From Rubrobacter xylanophilus DSM 9941 (GTDB taxonomy: Bacteria; Actinomycetota; Rubrobacteria; Rubrobacterales; Rubrobacteraceae), in the NCBI RefSeq assembly GCF_000014185.1, contig NC_008148.1, forward strand, positions 1,468,001 through 1,532,000: a DNA stretch of 64,000 nucleotides, read 5' to 3'. How positions within the stretch are numbered: position 1 is the stretch's first letter; each line of letters opens with the position of its first letter. The notes under the pieces were generated by a model. It was given only the letters and a program-made list of their open reading frames with translations, was not told the origin of the DNA and ran no database searches. Below, piece after piece: positions 57,619 through 64,000 of the stretch. The position numbers and the translations under genes were made by a program.

Positions 57619-57624
57619 ATTATA
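57619..57624 (-). promoter_or_regulatory. -10 box candidate for deoC-recO-dgt-dnaG
   Basis: A perfect TATAAT on the minus strand overlaps the era stop codon (TAA), 43 bases before deoC, in an otherwise GC-rich gap. No good -35 lies at 16-19 bases. It may be an internal promoter; a perfect hexamer is rare by chance at this GC content. Confidence 0.4.
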
Positions 57625-58525
57625 ACCCCAGCCGCTCCAGGAACCCCCGGTTGCTGCGCCAGCCGGGAGACACCTTCACCTTCAGGTCCAGGTATATCCT
57701 GGTGCCGAGCAGGCGCTCCACGTCGCGGCGCGCCTCGGTTCCGATCCGCTTGATCGTCCGGCCGCCTTTTCCGAGCACGATCATGCGCTGGGAGGGGCGC
57801 TCGACGTGGATGATGGCGTAGATGACGGTGAGATCTCCTTTGCGCTCGACCTCGTCTATCTCGACGGCCACGGCGTGCGGCACCTCCTCCCGGAGCACCT
57901 CGAGCGCCTTCTCCCGGATGTACTCGGCCAGGATGAGGGTCTCGGGGTAGTCGGTGACCACGCCCTCTGGGAAGTACCGGGGCCCTTGGGGAAGAAGCCG
58001 CACGACCGCGTCCATCAGGGGCTCTATGTTGGTGCCGGCGGTGGCGCTTATGAGAAAGACGTCCTCCCAGTCCGCAAGCCCCCTGACCTCGTCTACGATG
58101 GGCAGGGCATCGTCGCGGCGCGGGAGGAGGTCCACCTTGTTGATCGCGGCGATGGCCGGCGTCCGCGAGCGCGCCACGAGGTCGGCCACGAACCGGTCGC
58201 CCCGGCCGACGCCCCCCTTTGCCTGCGAGGCGTCGAGCATGAAGAGGACGACGTCGGACTCGGAGAGGCTGTCGAGCACCCGCTCCTGCATCCTGGCCCG
58301 CAGGGTGTCGCGCGGCTTCTGGGAGCCCGGGGTGTCCACGAAGACGGCCTGGTAGCCCGGCCCGTTCCGCACGCCCCGGATCGGGCTGCGGGTCGTCTGC
58401 GGCCGGGAGGAGATGATGGAGATCTTCTGCCCCACCAGGCGGTTGACGAGGGTGCTCTTGCCCACGTTGGGCCGGCCGACGACGGCGACGAAGCCGCTGC
58501 GGAAGCCCTCCCCCTCCCGCGCCAT
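57620..58525 (-). CDS. era: GTPase Era
   Basis: Ribosome assembly GTPase that binds the 3' end of 16S rRNA. 301 residues. G1 GRPNVGKST, G3 DTPGSQKP, G4 NKVD, and a KH domain whose core is VLGKGGRTIKRIGTEARRD. ATG 58525 overlaps the cdd stop as TGATG. The region between the G2 and G3 motifs has RPQTTRSPIRGV as in other Era proteins. Confidence 0.96.
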   Translation of the reverse strand: MAREGEGFRSGFVAVVGRPNVGKSTLVNRLVGQKISIISSRPQTTRSPIRGVRNGPGYQAVFVDTPGSQKPRDTLRARMQERVLDSLSESDVVLFMLDASQAKGGVGRGDRFVADLVARSRTPAIAAINKVDLLPRRDDALPIVDEVRGLADWEDVFLISATAGTNIEPLMDAVVRLLPQGPRYFPEGVVTDYPETLILAEYIREKALEVLREEVPHAVAVEIDEVERKGDLTVIYAIIHVERPSQRMIVLGKGGRTIKRIGTEARRDVERLLGTRIYLDLKVKVSPGWRSNRGFLERLGL

Positions 58526-58929
58526 CAGAGGTCCTCCGGCCCGAAGGCGTTCGGTAGGATCTCCTCGAAGGGGTAGGCCCGCAGGGCCCCTCCCTCCTCC
58601 ACGATCACCGCCCGGCACCCGAACTCCCGGAGCACCTGCCTGCAGGCCCCGCAGGGCAGGCAGGGAGCCGCCCGCGGGCTGTGAACCGCGACGAACTCTA
58701 TCCTCCGGTCGCCGCCCCCGAGCACCATGGCCCCCACCGCGTTGCGCTCGGCGCAGACGGAGAGGCCGTAGGAGGCGTTCTCCACGTTGCACCCCGAGTA
58801 CAGCGCCCCGTCGCCGGTGACCAGCGCCGCCCCCACCCGAAAACCGCTGTACGGAGCATAAGCCCGTCCGGCGGCTTCCCTCGCCGCCCGCATCGCCCTC
58901 TCCGGGCCCACGACAGCCGCGTTGTGCAA
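58525..58929 (-). CDS. cdd: Cytidine deaminase
   Basis: Deaminates cytidine and deoxycytidine. 134 residues, small tetrameric type. YAPYSGFRVGAALV, NVENASYGLSVCAERNA with the zinc Cys and catalytic Glu, and PCLPCGACRQVLREF with the two other zinc Cys. The TTG start at 58929 is preceded by AGGAGG four bases upstream. Between era and the DgkA-PAP2 gene, the usual order in Gram-positive bacteria. Confidence 0.96.
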   Translation of the reverse strand: MHNAAVVGPERAMRAAREAAGRAYAPYSGFRVGAALVTGDGALYSGCNVENASYGLSVCAERNAVGAMVLGGGDRRIEFVAVHSPRAAPCLPCGACRQVLREFGCRAVIVEEGGALRAYPFEEILPNAFGPEDL

Positions 58930-58940
58930 GCTACCTCCTC

Positions 58941-59684
58941 TCACAGCAGCTGGAAGATCGCCACCGCCACCAGGCTCCCGAGCACCGCCCCGGCGAGCAC
59001 CTGGTAGAAGGTGTGGATGCCGCTCTCGACCCTGCTCTGGCACACGAGCAGCGCCATGAGCAGCGTTATCAGGGAGACGAGCCCGGCGTACCGCCCGGCC
59101 CCGCCCTCGGCGGCGACGAAGCTCGCCGCAACCCAGCCGGCGAAGGCCACCGCCGCGTGCCCGCTGGGCATCCCGCCGTAGAAGGCGTGCGGGGAGCGGG
59201 TGAGGGACTTGAGCAGCAGCACGGCGAGCGTGGTCACCCCCAGCGCCGCCAGCGTCAGGTGCCCCGGCCAGCGACGGATGCTCAGGATCACCTCGAGGGT
59301 CGGCGGGCCGAGGTCGTCGGCCAGCACGAGGTAGCCCACGAGCACCGCGCCCAGGCTGGAGATGAGCACCGCCCCCGCGGACACGTCCTTGGCGAGCTTG
59401 GCCAGCGGGTGGTACTCGCGGGTCACCAGGTCCACCGCGAACTCCAGCGCAGTGTTGAGCAGCTCGGTGACCAGCACCGCCACGATGACGAGCACGAGCA
59501 GCGCGAGCTCCGTCGCGCTCACGCCCACCAGGAGGCTGCCCACCAGCACGAGCAACGCCACCGCAACGTGTATCTGCATGTTGCGCTGGCTGCGCACCGC
59601 GTAGACGATGCCGCGGTAGGCGTGCTCGAAGCTGCGAACGAGGGGCTGCTGCGCCCCCTCCTCTCTCCCGGCCTTACCGGCCAC
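58941..59684 (-). CDS. Undecaprenol/diacylglycerol kinase fused to PAP2 phosphatase
   Basis: 247 residues in two membrane modules. Residues about 15-125 are DgkA-like, with ELLNTALEFAVDLVTREYH and LAKDVSAGAVLISS. Residues about 135-247 are a PAP2 phosphatase with KSLTRSPHAF, MPSGHAAVAFAGW and SRVESGIHTFYQVLAG. The third PAP2 motif normally ends in Asp (HxxxD); here the place is Gln. A kinase making a lipid phosphate and a phosphatase removing one are thus in one chain, probably acting on undecaprenyl carriers. GTG start, 11-base overlap with ybeY. Confidence 0.88.
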   Translation of the reverse strand: MAGKAGREEGAQQPLVRSFEHAYRGIVYAVRSQRNMQIHVAVALLVLVGSLLVGVSATELALLVLVIVAVLVTELLNTALEFAVDLVTREYHPLAKLAKDVSAGAVLISSLGAVLVGYLVLADDLGPPTLEVILSIRRWPGHLTLAALGVTTLAVLLLKSLTRSPHAFYGGMPSGHAAVAFAGWVAASFVAAEGGAGRYAGLVSLITLLMALLVCQSRVESGIHTFYQVLAGAVLGSLVAVAIFQLL

Positions 59685-60081
59685 GTACGGCCTCCATCAC
59701 CCGCTTTTGCACCCGGGCCATCTCGCTCGCCTCGAAGTTTTCCCCGTGGTCCATCCCGGAGAGGTGGAGCGCCCCGTGCACCACCAGCTCCTCCAGGTCC
59801 ATCTCGGCGCACCCCGGGCAGATCACGATCTCCCCCACCATCTCCCCGTAAGGACCGTCCACCTCAAAGCTCAACACATCCGTCGGGGCATCCTTGTTCC
59901 TGAACTTCAGGTTGAGATCATGGATAACCTCGGGTTCGACAAGCGCAACCGAGAGCTCGCCCATACGTTCGGGGTCGAGCCCCCGCTCGACGAAGGCCCG
60001 CCTGCAGAGCTCGGTGGCGCGCTCGGGGGTGAGCCGTGCGCCGCCGCTGGTCTCGTTCAGCACCTCGACGCGGAAGGGCAC
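59674..60081 (-). CDS. ybeY: Endoribonuclease YbeY
   Basis: 16S rRNA 3' end maturation and ribosome quality control. 135 residues. The metal site HGALHLSGMDH (three His in HxxxHxxxxxH) and LNLKFRNKDAPTDVLSFE match the UPF0054 family. GTG start. Lies between the pgpH-like gene and the DgkA-PAP2 gene, a conserved order phoH-pgpH-ybeY-dgkA-cdd-era. Confidence 0.96.
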   Translation of the reverse strand: MPFRVEVLNETSGGARLTPERATELCRRAFVERGLDPERMGELSVALVEPEVIHDLNLKFRNKDAPTDVLSFEVDGPYGEMVGEIVICPGCAEMDLEELVVHGALHLSGMDHGENFEASEMARVQKRVMEAVRGR

Positions 60082-60090
60082 GGCGGGACC

Positions 60091-62313
60091 TCAGGTGGTC
60101 GGCTTCACCGGCGAGGGCTTTTTGGGCGCGGATTCGGGGTACTCGACCCGCGGCCCGAGGAACCCGATGAGGGCCTCGCGGATCGCGTCGCCCACCTCCT
60201 GTATCTCGCGCATGGTGAGGGCGCACTCGTCGAACTGGCCGTCCTCTATGCGCTGGCGGATCATGTCCTCCACGACGTCTTCGATGCGCTTGGGCGTCGG
60301 GCGGGGGATGGCCTTCACCGTGGCCTCTATGGAGTCGGCGAGCATCAGGATGCCCGACTCCTTGGAGCGCGGGCGTCCGCAGGAGTAGCGGAAGTCCTCC
60401 TCGCGCACCGTGGAGGCGCCGGCGCACTCCTCCAGGGCCTTGCGGTAGAAGTACTCGATACGGGTGGTGCCGTGGTGCTCGCAGATCATGTCCAGCACCT
60501 CCTGCGGGAGCCCCCAGGCCCTCCCGATCTCCAGGCCGTCTTTCACGTGGCGCTTGATGATCTTGGCCGAGAGGCTGGGGGTGAGGCTGGCGTGGGGGTT
60601 CATCTGGGAGATCTGGTTCTCCACGAAGTAGGCGGGGTGCTCCATCTTGCCTATGTCGTGGTAGTAGGCCCCGACGCGGGCCAGGAGCGGGTTGGCGTCT
60701 ATCCGCTTGGCGGCGTTCTCGGCGAGGTTGCCGACCTGCATGGAGTGGGAGAAGGTGCCGGGGGCGCGGCGCAGCAGCTCCTGCAGCAGCGGGTTGCCCG
60801 GGTCGGAGAGCTCGAGCAGCTTCATGGGCGTGAGGATGTTGAACGCCCCCTCAAGAAGCGGCAGCAGCACCATCGCGAGCATCAGCGAGAGCAGGCCGTT
60901 GCCGAGCCCCAGCGCTCCCTGCCAGAGGGCCACCGAGAAATTCCCGCCCCCGATGAGGCTCACCGCGAAGGTGGTCGCCGCGGTCACCACGGCGATGAGC
61001 AGCCCGGCCCGCAGGAGCTCCTGCCGGGCGTTCACCCTGACGACCGTGTAGATCGCGAACCCGGCCGAGATGAGCAGCGCGGCGGTCAGGAAGAAGTCGT
61101 TGCCGGCGATGATGCCCACGTTGATGCTGGTCACCACCACTATGAGGAACATCAGCCGCGGTCCGAGCAGGATGGTGCCGATCACCGAGAGCCCGGCGAG
61201 CGGGGTGAGATAGGGGTTGAACTGCAGCAGGATGAACACGCGGGCCAGGAGCGTAAAGAGGATGGTGAGCGAGACCGCGAGCACCAGGCGGGTCGCGGCG
61301 TTGGCCTTGAAGATCCTTCGCCCAAACCGCTCGATAAAGTACCAGGCGACCCACAGCTCCGCAGCGACCACGAGCCCCACCCCCAAGAACACCGTCCAGG
61401 AGGTGGTGTCCCGGATCACGCGCAGCGCCTCGAGCTGTGCGATGTCCTCGCGGTCGAGCACCTCGCCGCGGGCCACTATCCGCTCGCCCTGCTGGATGCT
61501 GCCCCGGACGGGCTCGACCTGCGAGGCCGCCTCCTCGCGGGCCTCCTGGGTGGCCCTGCGGTCCACCACGTAGTTCGGCTCCACGAAGCCCCGGCTCAGC
61601 AGGTCCACCATCTCGCGCACCTCGCCGGAGGCGTCCTGCGAGGCGGCCTCGGAGAGCCTGGCCCGGGCCTCGGAGATCCGGATCACGGAGACCGGCAGAT
61701 CCTCCACGTCGTCGTCGGCGACCGCGGTGGAGCCGTAGAGCTCGCGCAGGTTCTCCACCACGAACCGCTCGGTGTCGTCTATCTCCCCCGGGCTCATGAA
61801 GATGAGGGTGCGCACGGCCTCGTCGGGGAGGTAGAAGGGGGCCGCATCCGAGAGCCGCTGCATCCTCTCCTCCACCGGGGCGTCGGAGCGCCGGATCTCG
61901 CGCACCCGCTCGAAGAAGGAGCGGACCTCGGAGATCACCCGCTCCGGCACCTTCTCGCTCTGGCGGTAGACGGGCCGGACCTGGCTCGCGGCCTCCTCCC
62001 GCGCCCGCTCGGTGGCCGCAGGGTCTATGTAGGTGACGCTGCGCGGGGCGTAGACGTCCTCCCTCGCCACCATCCCCACCCTGTACTCGCCGCTCTCGTC
62101 CCGCAGCCCGAGCAGGACGAGCGGGTCCGAGCCGAAGCCGATGAGGGCCGTGAGCGAGAACCAGGTGATGACGGTGAGGGCGATGTACAGGCGCATCTTG
62201 GGGAGGCCCTCTATCCAGGCCCGGAACCGCTCGAAGCGCGTCGGCGCCCGGTGCAGACCGTCGCCCGCCCTTCTGCGAGCGGGGGCCTTCGGGGCCTTTT
62301 TCCTGAAGATCAT
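60091..62313 (-). CDS. pgpH: 7TM-HD domain phosphohydrolase (PgpH-like, c-di-AMP)
   Basis: 740 residues. A first membrane helix near residue 45 and a long extracytoplasmic domain (about 60-310) are followed by a 7-helix membrane block (about 315-505) and a C-terminal HD domain. HD motifs are FSHSMQVGNLAENA, GAYYHDIGKMEHPAYFVENQ (motif HDIGK), and MICEHHGTT. In firmicutes this family hydrolyses c-di-AMP; I assume the same but no cyclase gene is in the window. Between phoH and ybeY. Confidence 0.92.
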   Translation of the reverse strand: MIFRKKAPKAPARRRAGDGLHRAPTRFERFRAWIEGLPKMRLYIALTVITWFSLTALIGFGSDPLVLLGLRDESGEYRVGMVAREDVYAPRSVTYIDPAATERAREEAASQVRPVYRQSEKVPERVISEVRSFFERVREIRRSDAPVEERMQRLSDAAPFYLPDEAVRTLIFMSPGEIDDTERFVVENLRELYGSTAVADDDVEDLPVSVIRISEARARLSEAASQDASGEVREMVDLLSRGFVEPNYVVDRRATQEAREEAASQVEPVRGSIQQGERIVARGEVLDREDIAQLEALRVIRDTTSWTVFLGVGLVVAAELWVAWYFIERFGRRIFKANAATRLVLAVSLTILFTLLARVFILLQFNPYLTPLAGLSVIGTILLGPRLMFLIVVVTSINVGIIAGNDFFLTAALLISAGFAIYTVVRVNARQELLRAGLLIAVVTAATTFAVSLIGGGNFSVALWQGALGLGNGLLSLMLAMVLLPLLEGAFNILTPMKLLELSDPGNPLLQELLRRAPGTFSHSMQVGNLAENAAKRIDANPLLARVGAYYHDIGKMEHPAYFVENQISQMNPHASLTPSLSAKIIKRHVKDGLEIGRAWGLPQEVLDMICEHHGTTRIEYFYRKALEECAGASTVREEDFRYSCGRPRSKESGILMLADSIEATVKAIPRPTPKRIEDVVEDMIRQRIEDGQFDECALTMREIQEVGDAIREALIGFLGPRVEYPESAPKKPSPVKPTT

Positions 62314-62334
62314 GGCAAAAGAGCCTCGGAGCCT

Positions 62335-63246
62335 TTAGGCTTCCCTCTCCTCGCCGGCCTCTTCGTAGGCGTCTACTATGCGCATCACGAGATCGCTGCG
62401 CACTATATCCTCCCGCCCGAGGTCCACGAAGGCAACCCCCTCGACCCCGGCGAGCTTGCGCTGGGCGTCCTGCAGGCCGCTCACCCGGCCCCTGGGGAGG
62501 TCGATCTGGGTGATGTCCCCGGTGATGACCATCTTGGAGCCGAAGCCCAGCCGGGTGAGAAACATCTTCATCTGCTGCGGGGTGGTGTTCTGGGCCTCGT
62601 CGAGGATTATGAAGGCGTCGTTCAACGTCCGGCCTCTCATGTAGGCGAGCGGTGCTATCTCGATTATACCGCGCTCCAGATGCGCCTGGAACCTGGCCGG
62701 CTCGACCATCTCGTAGAGCGCATCATAGAGCGGGCGGAAGTAGGGGTCCACCTTGGCCATGACGTCCCCGGGCAGGAACCCGAGCGACTCCCCGGCCTCC
62801 ACGGCGGGCCGGGTGAGGATGATCCTGTTGACCTCCCCCCGGTTGAGCGCCTCCACCGCGAGGGCCACCGCAAGGTAGGTCTTGCCCGTGCCCGCAGGGC
62901 CTATCCCGAAGGTGATCTGGCTGCGGCGTATGGCGTCGGTGTAGGCCTTCTGGTTGCGCGTCTTCGGCGCGATGCGCCGGCCGCGGTGGGTGAGGATGAC
63001 GTCCCCGAGCACCCGCTGCCCGTCGCCCTCCGGCCCCATCTTGTAGAGCCGCTCGGCGGTCTCCGGCGTGGGGTGGTGCCCGCCCTCGGCGAGCCCGACG
63101 AGCCCGTTGAAGACGGCCTCCGCCCGCTCGACCTCGGCCTCGGGGCCGCGCAGGAGGATCTCGTTGCCCCTCACGACCACCTCGCAGCCCACCAGCTCCT
63201 CGACCCGCCGCAGCACGGAGTCGCGGTCCCCGAAGACCTCGAGCAC
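62335..63246 (-). CDS. phoH: PhoH-like ATPase
   Basis: 303 residues (N-terminus possibly incomplete). Walker A GPAGTGKTYLAVALAVEAL, Walker B FIILDEAQNTTPQQMKMF, and GFGSKMVITGDITQIDLPRG are typical. The GTG at 63246 has only a weak ribosome binding site. In-frame sequence upstream encodes family-like residues (ESRLVVPPGR), and a strong AAGGAGG lies at 63308-63314, but no ATG, GTG or TTG follows it in frame. A rare start codon (for example ATC 63297, ACG 63303 or CTG 63267) may be used. Confidence 0.92.
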   Translation of the reverse strand: MLEVFGDRDSVLRRVEELVGCEVVVRGNEILLRGPEAEVERAEAVFNGLVGLAEGGHHPTPETAERLYKMGPEGDGQRVLGDVILTHRGRRIAPKTRNQKAYTDAIRRSQITFGIGPAGTGKTYLAVALAVEALNRGEVNRIILTRPAVEAGESLGFLPGDVMAKVDPYFRPLYDALYEMVEPARFQAHLERGIIEIAPLAYMRGRTLNDAFIILDEAQNTTPQQMKMFLTRLGFGSKMVITGDITQIDLPRGRVSGLQDAQRKLAGVEGVAFVDLGREDIVRSDLVMRIVDAYEEAGEEREA

Positions 63247-63321
63247 CCGCCCCGGCGGGACTACCAGCCTGCTCTCTACCCGGCTACCTGCAGTGATGTC
63301 CGTGCTTCCTCCTTCTCCAGC

Positions 63322-63765
63322 CTACTGCAACCTGCCGCGCACCATGGCCGCGAGCTCGCGCCCCTCGGCGCGTCCCCCCGCCAGCTGCATGGCGCGCCCC
63401 ATGACCGCGCCCATGTCCTTCATCCCCGTGGCGCCGGTCTCGCGTATGGCCTCCTCCACCAGACGCTCCATCTCCTCCCGGGAGAGCGGCTCCGGCAGAT
63501 AGCTCCGTACCACCTCGGCCTCCGCCTCCTCGGCCCGCGCCCGCTCGGGACGCCCTCCCTCCCTGAAAGCCCGCGCGGCCTCCTCCCGCTGCTTGAGCTG
63601 GCGCCGGAGCACCGCTATCTCCTCCTCCTCACCGAGCGGCTTGCCCGCCTCTATGCGGGCGTTCTCGAGCGCGGCGTTGATCATCCTGAGCGCCCCTAGC
63701 CGCGCCCGGTCGCGCTCCTTCATTGCCTGCTTGATGTCCCTCTGTACCCGCTCGGCGATGCTCAT
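63322..63765 (-). CDS. yqeY: YqeY/GatB-related protein
   Basis: 147 residues, all helical. IAERVQRDIKQAMKERDRARLGALRMI starts the family domain (motif KxRDxxxLxxLR), and SYLPEPLSREEMERLV is the typical second half. It resembles the tRNA-binding tail of GatB. Function uncertain; a role in tRNA-dependent amidation is suggested for some members. ATGA overlap with rsmE. The 75 bases downstream hold only the possible phoH N-terminus and its ribosome binding site. Confidence 0.93.
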   Translation of the reverse strand: MSIAERVQRDIKQAMKERDRARLGALRMINAALENARIEAGKPLGEEEEIAVLRRQLKQREEAARAFREGGRPERARAEEAEAEVVRSYLPEPLSREEMERLVEEAIRETGATGMKDMGAVMGRAMQLAGGRAEGRELAAMVRGRLQ

Positions 63766-64000
63766 CCGCGCAACTCCTCGCTCCTCTCCGTGCCCTGCCC
63801 ATTCTCCAACACGGCCCGCATCCGGGCCACCGCCACCACCCCGGCGGTCTCGCTCCGCAGCCTGAAGGGCCCGAGCTGCGCCAGCGAGAGCCCGCACCGG
63901 AGCGCCTCCTCTATCTCGGCACCGCTCCACCCCCCCTCGGGGCCGACCAGCAGCGCGACGGCGCCGCGCGCCCGCTCCTCCAGGGGGTCGAGGCCGGGGC
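63762..64000 (-). CDS. rsmE: 16S rRNA m3U1498 methyltransferase, C-terminal part
   Basis: The last 79 residues of an RsmE-type SPOUT methyltransferase; the start lies beyond base 64000. The trefoil-knot SAM site is visible as LLVGPEGGWSGAEIEEAL followed by LGPFRLRSETAGVVAVARM, matching IGPEGGFS and LGxRILRxETA. It ends in a short Glu/Arg-rich tail and overlaps the yqeY start as ATGA. Confidence 0.9.
   Translation of the reverse strand, partial: PGLDPLEERARGAVALLVGPEGGWSGAEIEEALRCGLSLAQLGPFRLRSETAGVVAVARMRAVLENGQGTERSEELRG

Overview
This 64 kb window is high-GC, densely coded bacterial DNA in which every gene I can support lies on the minus strand, so the window reads biologically from right (64000) to left (1). 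Gene content points to a deep-branching actinobacterium, most likely Rubrobacter (inferred from gene order and memory, not from a search). It has an actinobacterial-type integration host factor next to gmk and rpoZ, the SteA/SteB pair next to recN and pyrG, and SepF and DivIVA. It also carries FtsA and an NAD-linked type dihydroorotate dehydrogenase (PyrK/PyrD), which many better-known actinobacteria lack.

Layout, right to left. 63762-53426 holds RNA metabolism, repair and nucleotide genes: rsmE (cut by the window edge), yqeY, phoH, an HD phosphohydrolase (pgpH-like), ybeY, a DgkA-PAP2 fusion, cdd, era, deoC, recO, dgt and dnaG. 53381-53231 holds a tRNA-Asn and a CAT-anticodon tRNA behind a strong promoter. 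52967-39281 is the division and cell-wall (dcw) cluster: mraZ, rsmH, ftsL, ftsI, murF, mraY, murD, ftsW, murG, murC, ftsQ, ftsA, ftsZ, without murE or murB. It continues into pgeF, yggS, sepF, proC, yggT, divIVA and rluD. 34305-25544 is a complete-looking pyrimidine operon (pyrR, pyrB, pyrC, carA, carB, pyrK, pyrD) with a sigma-70-like promoter and a PyrR-binding loop directly before the pyrR ribosome binding site. 25528-18382 carries mihF, gmk, rpoZ, coaBC, metK, priA, def and fmt.

18326-11167 contains a NeuD-like acyltransferase, a type IV pilus inner-membrane module (pilM, pilN, pilO and a PilP-like protein), then aroC, aroK, aroB and efp. 11165-1 contains nusB, a farnesyl-diphosphate-synthase-like gene, tlyA, nadK, recN, steA, steB, a GT2 glycosyltransferase, a short MraY-like transferase, pyrG, an unrecognised small gene and a DUF3866 gene running off the left edge.

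Most genes overlap by 1-17 bases (often ATGA, GTGA or TTGA), so translational coupling in long operons is likely. Only five gaps between recognised genes exceed about 70 bases, and four of them hold convincing or plausible regulatory DNA. I saw no insertion sequences, CRISPR arrays, rRNA genes, prophage genes or origin. The most interesting points are the regulatory sites (PyrR loop, MraZ boxes, an apparently leaderless mihF promoter), a CoaBC protein whose CoaC half looks dead, and the SteA-SteB-GT2-MraY-like envelope module of unknown purpose.
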